From Arenimonas sp049195245 (GTDB lineage: Bacteria; Pseudomonadota; Gammaproteobacteria; Xanthomonadales; Xanthomonadaceae): a stretch of DNA of 64,000 nucleotides. The stretch spans positions 124,001 through 188,000 of the forward strand of contig NZ_JBMIRR010000025.1 in the NCBI RefSeq assembly GCF_049195245.1, written 5' to 3'. Both the position numbers and the translations under genes were made by a program. The notes beneath the pieces are model-generated. The model was not told the origin of the DNA. It saw nothing but the letters and a program-made list of their open reading frames with translations, and did not search any database. Position 1 is the stretch's first letter. Each line of letters opens with the position of its first letter. Shown here piece by piece: positions 35,228 through 43,771 of this stretch.

Positions 35228-36225
35228 GCCGACTTGCGGGTCGCCTTGGCCGGACGCTTGCGCGCGGCGGCCTTCCTGGTCGCCGTGGGCTTGCCTGCGT
35301 CCGCCCTCGAGGCCGCCTTCTTCGCGGGCGCCTTCTTCACCGTAGCCTTTTTCGCCGGGGCCTTCTTCCTCGCCGCCGGCTTTTCAGCGGCAGCACGCGA
35401 TGCGGACTTGCCCACCGCCGGCGTGCGCTTCTTGCTGTCCAGGCTCTTCTTCAGCAGCGACATGAAGTCCACCACGTTGGTGGTGGCATCCTCGGGCAGG
35501 TCCTCGTCGGCATCGCGCACCTGGGTCGTGCCGCCCTTCTGGTGGATGCGCTGGTCGATCACCTTGCGCAGGCGGTCGCGGAAATCATCGCGATATTCGC
35601 CCGGCGTCCACTGGCCCGACATGGACTCGATCAGCTGGCTGGCCATGGCCACCTCCGACTTGCTGATGCGGTAGTCGGCGGTGGCCTTGCCGGGCAGCTT
35701 GAAGTCGGCCAGGTCCACCAGCTCCTGCGGGAAGCGCAGGATGATCAGCACCAGCGCATCGTCCAGCGGCTTCACCATGCACAGGTATTCGCGGGTGCGC
35801 ACCACCACGCGGGCCACGCCGACCTTGCCCAGCTTGCGCAGGGTTTCGCGCAGCAGCACGTAGCCCTTTTCGGCCTTGCGGCCGGGCACCAGCACGTAGG
35901 GCTTCTCGAAATAGCGGGTGTCGATCTGCGCTTCGTCCACGAAGGCGGCCATCTCCACCGTCTCCTTGCCGCCGGGCGCCGCGGCCTTGAGGTCCTCGTC
36001 GGCCAGCACGACGTAGCTGCCCTTCTCGTATTCGAAGGCCTTGACCACGTCCTTCCAGGGCACCTCTTCGCCGGTTTCGCTGTTGACGCGCTCGTAGCGC
36101 ACCGGCGAATCGTCGCGGCTGTCGAGCATGCGGAACTGCAGGTCGGTGCGGCGCTCGCCCGACATCAGGCTGACGGGGATGTTGAGCAGGCCGAAGGACA
36201 GCGTGCCAGTCCAGATGGGGCGCAT
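35224..36225 (-). CDS. ku: Ku, DNA end-binding protein of bacterial NHEJ
   Basis: A 333-residue Ku. It starts RPIWTGTLSFGLLNIPVSL and has RYERVNSETGEEVPWKD and GYVLLRETLRKLGKVGVARVV, all family landmarks. The last 65 residues are a Lys/Ala repeat tail (KKAPAKKATVKKAPAKKAA), as seen in Ku proteins with an extended C-terminus that binds DNA non-specifically. It is the first gene of the end-joining run. The 65 bases upstream presumably hold its promoter. Confidence 0.95.
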   Translation of the reverse strand: MRPIWTGTLSFGLLNIPVSLMSGERRTDLQFRMLDSRDDSPVRYERVNSETGEEVPWKDVVKAFEYEKGSYVVLADEDLKAAAPGGKETVEMAAFVDEAQIDTRYFEKPYVLVPGRKAEKGYVLLRETLRKLGKVGVARVVVRTREYLCMVKPLDDALVLIILRFPQELVDLADFKLPGKATADYRISKSEVAMASQLIESMSGQWTPGEYRDDFRDRLRKVIDQRIHQKGGTTQVRDADEDLPEDATTNVVDFMSLLKKSLDSKKRTPAVGKSASRAAAEKPAARKKAPAKKATVKKAPAKKAASRADAGKPTATRKAAARKRPAKATRKSA

Positions 36226-36290
36226 GGGAATACCTGGGGAATGGCCGGGGGTGGCGAGTCAAAGGCCTGCAGGGACCGTGCCAGCCCCGG

Positions 36291-36911
36291 TCAGCCGCGG
36301 TACCAGGCCATCACTTCCGGGGGCAGGCGCGGAGCCAGGTCGATGTCCAGGGCCGGGTAGGCATCGAGCGCGTCGCGCATCATCTGCCGCTCGCCGGGTG
36401 TCAGCCGTTCCAGGCCACCCTCGCCGGGCCGCAGCGAGGCCTGGTCCAGGGCGCCCATGCCCCAGGCGTACAGCTGGTCGGCGCGTTCGAGCAGCGCCTC
36501 GCGCAGCCACGGCCGCAGCGGGGCATGCAGCCGGTAGCCCTGCGCCGCCAGCGCCTGCAGCGCTTCGGCCAGGGGCGCGTAGGCGCCCCGGTACCACTCG
36601 GTGTGGCCCCCGGCCTCGCCGCGGATGAGCAGCGGCATGGGCGCGTTGTGGGCGCGCAGCGCGCGGCCCAGGCGCAGCTCCAGTTCGCGCGCGTCGCGTC
36701 CGGTTTCGGTTTCCAGCAGCAGGCCGCGGTCGAGGTCGAAGGCTTCGTACCAGCGGCGGTGGAAGGCTTCGATGCGCGCCAGCGGGCGGCGCGACATGCC
36801 CAGCTTGAGCAGGTCCTCGTGCGCGTCGGGGAACAGGTACAGGTGGCTGGGGGAGCGGTTGGGGGCCACGTTCCGGATCGCGGGCCGCGGGGGCGAGGTT
36901 CGGCGCGTCAT
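36291..36911 (-). CDS. GIY-YIG-like nuclease-domain protein
   Basis: A 206-residue protein. The segment SHLYLFPDAHEDLLKLGMSRRPLARIEAFHRRWYEAFDL has the pattern of a divergent GIY-YIG domain. LELRLGRALRAHNAP and HTEWYRGAYAPL follow, like T5orf172-type members. The usual GIY/YIG tyrosines are represented by HLYLF and KLGMS. The C-terminal 90 residues are helical and unique. The ATG at 36911 was chosen; upstream in-frame codons overlap the divergent gene. It is upstream of ku on the same strand but separated by 65 bases. Activity not assured. Confidence 0.6.
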   Translation of the reverse strand: MTRRTSPPRPAIRNVAPNRSPSHLYLFPDAHEDLLKLGMSRRPLARIEAFHRRWYEAFDLDRGLLLETETGRDARELELRLGRALRAHNAPMPLLIRGEAGGHTEWYRGAYAPLAEALQALAAQGYRLHAPLRPWLREALLERADQLYAWGMGALDQASLRPGEGGLERLTPGERQMMRDALDAYPALDIDLAPRLPPEVMAWYRG

Positions 36912-37006
36912 GGCGCCAGACTGCCTGCATGCCGCGCCCCGGGCAACGAAAGCGGCTTGGCCCGGATCCTGCAAGTCTTTCCGCAACGCCCCGACTCCCT
37001 GATGCC

Positions 37007-37429
37007 ATGCCCCTGGGTCCCGCCCCGACCTTCCTGCCCGCAGCCGAGCAGCTCTCCAGCGACCTCGGCGCCTCTGCGCACGCGCTGGCGGGCCGCGTGC
37101 GGCAATGCCTGCCGTGGGACGGCATGAGCCGCATCCCGGAAGCCTACGAACGCTTCGCGGGCCAGCATTTCCTGGCCCTCAACGAGCGCGAGGACCTGGA
37201 CTGGAAGGACGCCTGCCCGGCGTATGCACTGGGCTATCTCACCCACACCGCCTATGGTCCGGTCGCCGACCGCGAGGCGACCGCCGAACTCGAGGCGCAG
37301 TGGGATGAACTGCGCGGCGTGTCACGCCTGGACTGGCCCGAGGCCTATGCAATCGTGCGGGAAGCATGGGCCTACCTTGCATTTCACGGGATCCGGCCAC
37401 CGCCGGACCGCACGCCGCGTCGGCCCTGA
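37007..37429 (+). CDS. Hypothetical acidic helical protein
   Basis: A 140-residue protein beginning MPLGPAPTFLPAAEQ. The central segment AYERFAGQHFLALNEREDLDWKDACPAYALGYLTHTAY is amphipathic, followed by Trp-rich helices (WDELRG, LDWPEAY, REAWAYLAFHG). No family is recognised. It lies 18 bases upstream of the SDR gene and is probably cotranscribed with it. Confidence 0.5.
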   Translation: MPLGPAPTFLPAAEQLSSDLGASAHALAGRVRQCLPWDGMSRIPEAYERFAGQHFLALNEREDLDWKDACPAYALGYLTHTAYGPVADREATAELEAQWDELRGVSRLDWPEAYAIVREAWAYLAFHGIRPPPDRTPRRP

Positions 37430-37447
37430 GTTCCGGGACACTTTCCG

Positions 37448-38311
37448 ATGACGGACGAAGAAAAAGCCCTGCAGCCGCCCCAGCACCAGGCGCACCAGCC
37501 CGGCCGGCAATCACTGATGGATCCCGAGCCGGTGACCATCCGCGACGGCTATCGCGGAAGCGGCAAGCTGGAGGGCAAGGTGGCCTTCATCAGCGGCGGG
37601 GACAGCGGCATCGGCCGCGCGGTGGCGGTGCACTTCGCGCGCGAGGGCGCCGACGTGGCCGTGGCCTACCTGGAAGAGACCGAGGACGCGCGCGAAACGC
37701 GCCGCCTGGTCGAGGCCGAAGGCCGCCGCTGCGAGCTGGTCGCTGGCGACCTCGGCGGCGAGCAGGCCTGCGCGGCGGCGATCGATCGCACGATCGCGGC
37801 CTTCGGGCGGCTGGACGTGCTGGTGAACAACCTCGCCGAGCAGCATCCGGTCGAGCGCGCCGAAGACCTCGACCGCGAGCAGCTGGAAAAGACTTTCCGC
37901 ACGAACCTCTTCAGCTTCTACAGCCTGATCGACGCGGCACTGCCGCACCTCGGCCACGGCGCCTGCATCATCAATACCGGTTCGGTGACCGGCAGCCGCG
38001 GCCACAAGACCCTGCTCGACTACGCCGCCACCAAGGGCGCCATCCACGCGATGACGATGTCCTTTGCGCAGTCGCTGGCCGGGCGCGGCATCCGCGTCAA
38101 TGCGGTGGCGCCGGGGCCGGTGTGGACGCCGCTGATCCCGGCCAGTTTCGAGGCGGACAAGGTGGCGGAATTCGGCAGCGACACCCTGATGAAGCGGCCG
38201 GGCCAGCCCTGCGAAATCGCGCCGGCCTATGTCTTCCTGGCCTGCGAGGACGCCAGCTTCGTCACCGGGCAGATCCTGCACGTCAACGGCGGTTCGTATC
38301 TTTCGGCCTGA
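37448..38311 (+). CDS. Short-chain dehydrogenase/reductase (YghA/YhdF-like)
   Basis: A 287-residue SDR with an N-terminal extension (PPQHQAHQPGRQ) typical of the general-stress YhdF/YghA group. The NAD(P) site is FISGGDSGIGRAVAVHFA. The catalytic tetrad is visible as NTGSVTG and YAATKGA, with NNLAEQ in place of NNAG. The substrate is unknown. It starts 18 bases after the preceding hypothetical gene and ends 6 bases before the next. Confidence 0.92.
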   Translation: MTDEEKALQPPQHQAHQPGRQSLMDPEPVTIRDGYRGSGKLEGKVAFISGGDSGIGRAVAVHFAREGADVAVAYLEETEDARETRRLVEAEGRRCELVAGDLGGEQACAAAIDRTIAAFGRLDVLVNNLAEQHPVERAEDLDREQLEKTFRTNLFSFYSLIDAALPHLGHGACIINTGSVTGSRGHKTLLDYAATKGAIHAMTMSFAQSLAGRGIRVNAVAPGPVWTPLIPASFEADKVAEFGSDTLMKRPGQPCEIAPAYVFLACEDASFVTGQILHVNGGSYLSA

Positions 38312-38317
38312 CTGCGC

Positions 38318-38845
38318 ATGCCGGCGCCGCTTGCGATGACGCCGCGATCGAGCGGGATGCCGCCGATAGCCGACGCGCGCGCGCGTGTGCTGGTGCTGGG
38401 CAGCCTGCCCGGCGTGCAGTCGCTGCGCGAGCAGCGTTACTACGCGCACCCGCGCAATCACTTCTGGTGGGTGATGGACCAGGTGTTCGCCATCCCGGTG
38501 GCGCTGCCGTATGCGGCGCGCGTGCAGGAACTGCAGTCGCACGGTGTCGCGGTCTGGGACGTGCTGGCCAGCGGCGTGCGGCAGGGCAGCCTGGATTCGG
38601 CGATCGAACTGGCCAGCGCGCGGGTGAACGATTTCCCGGCGCTGCTCGACGCGCTGCCGCGACTGCAGCGCATCGTCTTCAACGGCGCGCTGGCCGAGGC
38701 GCTGTTCCAGCGGCATGTGGTGCCCACCTTGCCGACGGACCTGGCGGCGCTGCCGCGGCTTCGCCTGCCCTCCACGAGTCCTGCGAATGCGTCGGTACCC
38801 GCCGACCAGAAGCTGGCGCGCTGGCGCCAGGCGCTGGAGCCCTGA
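38318..38845 (+). CDS. DNA-deoxyinosine glycosylase (uracil-DNA glycosylase superfamily)
   Basis: A 175-residue protein of the UDG superfamily's deoxyinosine glycosylase group. Motif 1 is LGSLPGVQSLREQRYYAHPRN; motif 2 is LPSTSPANA, where other UDGs have the H-containing loop. FWWVMDQVF follows motif 1. It should excise deaminated bases (hypoxanthine) from DNA, adding to the window's repair genes. Six bases separate it from the SDR stop, so they share a transcript. Confidence 0.82.
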   Translation: MPAPLAMTPRSSGMPPIADARARVLVLGSLPGVQSLREQRYYAHPRNHFWWVMDQVFAIPVALPYAARVQELQSHGVAVWDVLASGVRQGSLDSAIELASARVNDFPALLDALPRLQRIVFNGALAEALFQRHVVPTLPTDLAALPRLRLPSTSPANASVPADQKLARWRQALEP

Positions 38846-38861
38846 TCGCACGGGTCGCGCT

Positions 38862-39077
38862 TCAGCCCCCGAGCTTGGACTCCTGGGCGAACTTGAAGTA
38901 CTCGGCCGGGATGATCTGCCCGGCATCCGGCGCCTGCATCAGCGCATCCAGGCTGTGCATCGCGGCCAGCGCGAACTGTTCATAGCCCGCGGCCTTGGCG
39001 AACAGCGTCAGGTGCGCCAGCGCATCCAGGGCATCGGCAGCGGCCTGCGACAGTACGGCGGATTCTTCCAGCGGCAT
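38862..39077 (-). CDS. Small helical protein of unknown function
   Basis: A 71-residue protein starting MPLEESAVLSQAAADALD and rich in Ala/Leu, probably two helices. A GGGAG ribosome-binding site precedes the ATG at 39077. The in-frame extension upstream is only the translated palindrome at 39131 and was rejected. No family is recognised. Confidence 0.5.
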   Translation of the reverse strand: MPLEESAVLSQAAADALDALAHLTLFAKAAGYEQFALAAMHSLDALMQAPDAGQIIPAEYFKFAQESKLGG

Positions 39078-39130
39078 GCGGCATCTCCCGGTGACATGCC
39101 CCACCCGCTGCACATTCCGTGCCAGCCCCA

Positions 39131-39198
39131 CCCCGAAAAAAAACATACCAGGTATGTTTTCCAGAGCCGAAAACATACCTGGTATGTTTTTTTCGGGG
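39131..39198. repeat. Compound palindrome with two CATACC-N-GGTATG cores
   Basis: Two perfect 10-bp inverted repeats (AAAACATACC-A-GGTATGTTTT at 39140-39160 and AAAACATACC-T-GGTATGTTTT at 39170-39190) lie inside outer arms CCCCG (39131-39135) and CGGGG (39194-39198). The whole 68-bp element can also fold as one long hairpin. It begins directly after the stop of the EcsC gene (39199) and has U-rich runs on either strand, so it may terminate that transcript. A degenerate core recurs at 13649-13699. Confidence 0.85.
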
Positions 39199-39996
39199 TC
39201 AGGTGGTTTCGTAGGCGGCGCGGATGCGGGGGAGGCCGTGCTTGCGTTCGAGGCGGCGGATGATGAAGTGGCCGCGCGCGGCGTTCTGGAAGTGGTGGAT
39301 GAAGACCAGGTTGAGGGTGGCGCCGGCGGCGGCGCCGATCAGCGGGGCGGCCTGCGCCAGCGCCTTCTGCGTGACCGGGATGGAGAAGCGGCTGGCCACC
39401 GCGTTGATGACGCGCACCACGGCCGGCGCGCCGCCGCTGCCCAGGCTGGTGGCGAGGTAGCGCGAGGCGGCCGTGACCTGCTGGGCCAGCGCCGCGCGCG
39501 TGGCGAAGTAGCCTGATTCGGCGCCGTCGTCGTCGCTGCGTCGGCCGCCCATCGCCAGCACTTCGATGCAGGCCAGGCGCGTGCCCTCGTCGCGCGGCGA
39601 CTCGCCTTCGCTGCGCGCGATGTCCGCGATCGAGCGCAGCATGGTGGCCGTGGTGACCGGCAGTTCCACCAGCAGCCCGGGCAGGCCGAAGAAGCCGCCC
39701 AGCGCGCCGGTGCTGGCCACCGCGAACTTGTGCGCGCGGTTGCTGGCGGCGACCTTGCCCTCGGGCTGGCCCAGGGTCGCGGCGGCCGCGCTGTAGCCCG
39801 CCTCCACCGCACGCCGCGCCGCCCGGTGCACCAGGCCGCTGACCGGTACCGGCAGCTTCTTCGCCAGCAGGTATTCCACCGGCGCACCCACCGTGTTGGC
39901 CAGCTGGATCGCCAAGCCCGGCGATTCAAGCAAGGCCTTCGCGCGCGCCAGATCGGCGAGATCGGCCGCCGACATCGCCGTGACCATCGCCTTCAT
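39199..39996 (-). CDS. EcsC-family protein
   Basis: A 265-residue protein with the EcsC signature: GALGGFFGLPGLLVELPVTTATMLRSIADIARSEGE, a Gly-rich amphipathic or membrane-associated segment. FFATRAALAQQV-like helices and a central GATLNLVFIHHFQNAARGHF follow. EcsC is named from the B. subtilis ecsABC locus, and its biochemical role is not established. The ATG at 39996 starts MKAMVTAMSAADL; ATG at 39975 is an alternative. Confidence 0.82.
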   Translation of the reverse strand: MKAMVTAMSAADLADLARAKALLESPGLAIQLANTVGAPVEYLLAKKLPVPVSGLVHRAARRAVEAGYSAAAATLGQPEGKVAASNRAHKFAVASTGALGGFFGLPGLLVELPVTTATMLRSIADIARSEGESPRDEGTRLACIEVLAMGGRRSDDDGAESGYFATRAALAQQVTAASRYLATSLGSGGAPAVVRVINAVASRFSIPVTQKALAQAAPLIGAAAGATLNLVFIHHFQNAARGHFIIRRLERKHGLPRIRAAYETT

Positions 39997-40027
39997 GAGG
40001 CGCGCTCCGCGCTGGCGCGACGCGGAT

Positions 40028-40669
40028 TCAATACTGGCGCCCGCGGATCGTGGGCCGCTCGGTACCCGCCGCTTCCAGCCGGATCGGAATCGTCACTTCC
40101 GACTCGATCGGCTTGCCGCCCACCCGCTGCGGCTTGAAGCGCCAATCCGACAGCATGCTCTTGGCGAACCGGTCCGCGGTGGCGCCATCCATGCCGCTGC
40201 GGTCTTCCACCCCGGCCAGGTTGCAGCGGCCCTTGGCGGTGACCAGGCAGCGCGCGATCAGCACCCCGTTCCAGTCGGCGCCGTCGGTGCCGGCGGGAAT
40301 GCGCGCCTCGGTCATGCGCACCACGCGCGCCGAGTCGGTGATCGCATCGATCTTGACCTGGCCGCCGCCCGCGCCCGGCGTCACGGTGATCTGGACGCGC
40401 ACGCCGGTCTCGAACGACGCCGGCTGCCCGTCCACCACCGGCGCGGTGTACTCGCGCGCCGCGATGCGGCTGCGCAGGTTGGCCAGGAAGGCATCGGGAT
40501 ACTGCCCTGCGTCCACGAACTCCAGGCTCACCAGCTCGCCGCTGGCCGCGTATTCGGCGTCGGCCCACACTTCCACTTCGTAGGGTTCGGCCGGCGCCTG
40601 CGCGCCCACCTGGCCGGCGGCCAGCCCGAGACTGAGGACGAGGGCGGAAAACAGCGCGGTACGACGCAT
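40028..40669 (-). CDS. Secreted TonB C-terminal-domain-like protein
   Basis: A 213-residue protein with a signal peptide (MRRTALFSALVLSLGLAAGQVGAQ). The C-terminal part reads SDWRFKPQRVGGKPIESEVTIPIRL, the final strand pattern of TonB_C domains. CLVTAKGRC suggests a disulfide pair in the middle. There is no membrane anchor or proline spacer, so it is not a canonical TonB. The ATG at 40669 is preferred over the GTG at 40678, since GGAG lies ten bases upstream. It follows the TonB-dependent receptor in the direction of transcription, which may be functionally relevant. Confidence 0.6.
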   Translation of the reverse strand: MRRTALFSALVLSLGLAAGQVGAQAPAEPYEVEVWADAEYAASGELVSLEFVDAGQYPDAFLANLRSRIAAREYTAPVVDGQPASFETGVRVQITVTPGAGGGQVKIDAITDSARVVRMTEARIPAGTDGADWNGVLIARCLVTAKGRCNLAGVEDRSGMDGATADRFAKSMLSDWRFKPQRVGGKPIESEVTIPIRLEAAGTERPTIRGRQY

Positions 40670-40754
40670 GGGCGGCACTCCGTGGATTGATTCACCGATG
40701 ATGCCACGCGTCGGCGGAATCGGTCATGACCACCACGCCCACCGGTGCGCTCGT

Positions 40755-42920
40755 TCAGTCGCCGTCCGGCGCGTCCTTGCGCGTTGCAAGGTCCAGGCTC
40801 AGCCCCAGCAGCCAGTGCCGCCCCGGCGCAGGCTCGAAGTAGCGGCCATTGGCCTCGTTGACGATCACCGAACCGATCACCTCGCGGTCGAAGACGTTGT
40901 TCACGCGCGCGAACACCCGCAACCCGCGCGGCCCCCAGTGAAGGCGCCGCTCCAGGCCCAGGTCCACGCTGGTGTAGGCCGGGGCCCCGGCGCTGTTGGC
41001 ATCGTTGGCGAACACGCGCGAGGCATGGCGTCCTTCCAGCACCAGGTCGGTGCCGGCGCGGGGCTGCCAGCGCAGCTGCGCCCAGGCGTAGTGGCGCGAA
41101 AGGCCCGGCAGCTGCCGGCCGGCGACCACCAGGCGATCGCCGGGCGCACACGGCGGACTGCCGCAGCCCGGCACGTCCTGCAGGTAGCGCGCATCGAGCC
41201 AAGTGTAGGCCGCCGCGAACTGCCACTGCTCGTCCCAGCGGCGGGCCAGCGACAATTCGAGCCCGCGACGGCGCGTATCGGCCGCATTGCCGAATACGCT
41301 GCGTCCTCCCTGGTTGGATACGACCACCAGCTCATCGCGCGTGCGCGACTGGAACAGCGCCAGGTCGGCGTCCAGCCCCTCGCGCCGCAGCCGCAGCCCC
41401 AGCTCGTGGCTGCGGCTTCGCGCCGGCCGCAGCGCGGCGTTGAGGCCGCTGCCGCCGTCGCTGCGGTAGGCCAGCTCGGCGAAGGTGGGCGTCTCGAAGC
41501 CGCGGCCGGTGTTCGCGTACAGGCTAAGCGACGGCGTGGCGCGGAACAGCACGCCGGCCACGGGCGAGGTTTCGCCGTAGTCGCGCTGGCCGCTGTCGTC
41601 GGGATTGCCGGCCTGCACGTAGTCGTCGTCGGACTCGAAGCGCACGCGGCTGCGCCGCAGGCCGGCGTTGAGCCGCCAGCGCTCGCCCGGCTCGAAATCG
41701 GCCTGCACGTAGGCATCGCGCCCACTCACGCGATTGCCCTCGTCGCGACGCAGGCGGCCGACCACGCCCAGCTGCGCCCCGATGAAGTTCTCGAAGCCGC
41801 GCCGGCGCTCATCGGCGAACTGATGCTCCAGGCCCGCCGAAAGCGAGGCCGGCTTGCCGGCGACGTCGCCCGCCCACTGCCAGCGCAGGTCGATGCCGCC
41901 GTACTCGCGCGCCAGGTCGATCGCGCCGCCGCCGCTGAGCGGATTGCCCTGCGCGGCCACCGGCACCGACAGCATCTGGAAGGTGTCGCGCTGGCCCGCG
42001 TGCAGCACCAGGGCCAGCCCCTGGCTGAGCGAGAGGTCCTGCTGCAGCGCCAGGCCCGCCTGCGTCTGCGTGACGGTCTTGCGGGTATCGAAGGCCAGCG
42101 CGCCGGCGCTGGCTGCGCGCCGGTCGCCGTCGAGCTGGGCGGACGTCAGGCCCTGCGGATCGTCCGCGCGAAGGTCCACGTGGTTGACCAGCAGCGTGTA
42201 GCGCGTGCCCTCGCGCCATCCGCCCTTGAACAGGGCCTGCCCACCGAGGCGACGGGCCGCGCTGTGGTCGCGGTAGCCGTCGCTCTCCAGCAGCCCCGCG
42301 TCGAGGGCGACGCCATGCGCCGTGCCCAGCGGACCCTGCGCCGACACCGAACTGCGCCGAAGCCCATCGGAGCCCAGCACCTGCCCCAGCGACAGCTGCG
42401 GCGACCGCGACGGATCGGCGCTGAACACCGAGATCACGCCGCCCGAGGAATTGCCGTACAGCGCCGAGAAGGGCCCGCGCAGCACCTCGATGCGCTGCGC
42501 CGACTCCAGCGCGAAATGCGACACCTGGCCCTGGCCATCGGGCATCGTGGCCGGGATGCCATCGGTGTACAGACGCAGGCCGCGCACGCCGAAGCTGGCG
42601 CGCGCGCCATAGCCTCGGATCGAGATCTGCAGGTCCTGGGCGTAGTTGTTGCGGTCGCGCGCGACCACGCCGGGCACGCGCTGCAGCGATTCCGACAGCT
42701 GCAGCCGCGGCTGCGCCAGCGACAGCTGGCGCGCGTCGATCACGTCGATGGCCGCGGGCACCTGCAGGGCTTCGTCGGCCTCGCGGGTGGCGGTAACCAC
42801 CACCGGCGCCAGTTCGGCGGCGGGCGCGGAGCCCGGTCCGGTCGCCGTCTGCTGGCCGGCCGCTGCAGGCGCAAGCGCGCACAGCGCCAGGCCCCAGGCG
42901 GCGCGACCGCCGGGAGTCAT
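40755..42920 (-). CDS. TonB-dependent outer-membrane receptor
   Basis: A 721-residue receptor. It has a signal peptide to about residue 22 and a TonB-box-like stretch (APVVVTATRE). The plug domain has LSESLQRVPGVVARDRNN, ISIRGYGARASFGVRG, and IEVLRGPFSALYGNSSGG. The beta-barrel has aromatic-ended strands to HWLLGLSLDLATRK. A CGSPPCAPGDRLVVAGRQLPGLSRH segment matches siderophore- or heme-type barrels. The last nine residues are polar rather than ending in the usual aromatic residue. Its ATG overlaps the upstream gene by four bases. The ligand is unknown. Confidence 0.92.
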   Translation of the reverse strand: MTPGGRAAWGLALCALAPAAAGQQTATGPGSAPAAELAPVVVTATREADEALQVPAAIDVIDARQLSLAQPRLQLSESLQRVPGVVARDRNNYAQDLQISIRGYGARASFGVRGLRLYTDGIPATMPDGQGQVSHFALESAQRIEVLRGPFSALYGNSSGGVISVFSADPSRSPQLSLGQVLGSDGLRRSSVSAQGPLGTAHGVALDAGLLESDGYRDHSAARRLGGQALFKGGWREGTRYTLLVNHVDLRADDPQGLTSAQLDGDRRAASAGALAFDTRKTVTQTQAGLALQQDLSLSQGLALVLHAGQRDTFQMLSVPVAAQGNPLSGGGAIDLAREYGGIDLRWQWAGDVAGKPASLSAGLEHQFADERRRGFENFIGAQLGVVGRLRRDEGNRVSGRDAYVQADFEPGERWRLNAGLRRSRVRFESDDDYVQAGNPDDSGQRDYGETSPVAGVLFRATPSLSLYANTGRGFETPTFAELAYRSDGGSGLNAALRPARSRSHELGLRLRREGLDADLALFQSRTRDELVVVSNQGGRSVFGNAADTRRRGLELSLARRWDEQWQFAAAYTWLDARYLQDVPGCGSPPCAPGDRLVVAGRQLPGLSRHYAWAQLRWQPRAGTDLVLEGRHASRVFANDANSAGAPAYTSVDLGLERRLHWGPRGLRVFARVNNVFDREVIGSVIVNEANGRYFEPAPGRHWLLGLSLDLATRKDAPDGD

Positions 42921-43771
42921 GACTTGCCTGCGTCCGCCGGCTTCTTCAGAGGCAGCGATTTGCTCGGCTGGCCGTCCGCGGCCGGCGCGTCGGGCGCGGC
43001 CGGCGCGGGCGCGACCGCATTGATTTCCAGCACCCGGGCCACCCTGTCCTCCAGGCGCTGGCGCAACAGCACGTCGGGTGCCAGGCCATCGTCGGGGCGA
43101 TGATCCACCACGTCGGCATAGCCATTGATGAAGACGACCTTGCCGCGCACAAAGACGATGCTTCCCACCACGTGGCTCTCGGAATCCTCGAGCATCTCGC
43201 CCTGCTCCGACTTCACCGACACCTTCACCGGCACGCGCATCGTGTAGTACAGCGCGTCGTCGGTCTGCCGGTAGATGGTCGGCGCATCGACCTTGCCGTA
43301 GCTCACGCTGACGTCCATGCCGGCGGCCTGGCTCATGCGCTGGTTGCTGCCGGCGGTCTCGGCCTGCACGCGCTCGGCCACGTCCACTTCCTGCATGCCC
43401 CGGGTCAGGGCCGGGCGCGCGTCGATCCACTCCTGGCGCGTGAACTCCTTGTCCTCGAGCAGCTTGGGCACCAGCACCATCAGCGACACGTCCTGCTGCG
43501 CTTCACCCTTCATCATCCGGTCGAAGTCGCCGCGGGTGCTGAGCGCCGCCAGCAGCCGCACCTCGGCCGGGATGCCGGCCCGGAACACGTTGAAAAGCTC
43601 GGGCGAAGCGCTGGCGATGGACACCTCGTCATCGGCGACCGGCAGGCCGATCGGCACGCCGCCGACCGGAAGCTCCTTTACGGTGGCGCCGGCCAGCAGC
43701 GGCAGGCAGGCCAGCGCGCCCGTCAGGATCCGGCGCCAGGCCGGCAGCGGGCGCGCGCCGCTGCGCGACAT
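42917..43771 (-). CDS. Secreted protein of unknown function, receptor operon
   Basis: A 284-residue protein with an Arg-rich signal peptide (ILTGALACLPLLAGA). The mature part contains VASPELF-like strands, LPVGGVPIGLPV, and a segment with RVPVKVSVKSEQGEMLEDSESHVVGSIVFVRGKVVFINGYADV. It ends in a Pro/Ala/Lys-rich tail. No family is recognised. It lies between the OB-fold protein and the TonB-dependent receptor with overlaps of one and four bases, so it is likely to act with them in the envelope. Confidence 0.6.
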   Translation of the reverse strand: MSRSGARPLPAWRRILTGALACLPLLAGATVKELPVGGVPIGLPVADDEVSIASASPELFNVFRAGIPAEVRLLAALSTRGDFDRMMKGEAQQDVSLMVLVPKLLEDKEFTRQEWIDARPALTRGMQEVDVAERVQAETAGSNQRMSQAAGMDVSVSYGKVDAPTIYRQTDDALYYTMRVPVKVSVKSEQGEMLEDSESHVVGSIVFVRGKVVFINGYADVVDHRPDDGLAPDVLLRQRLEDRVARVLEINAVAPAPAAPDAPAADGQPSKSLPLKKPADAGKS

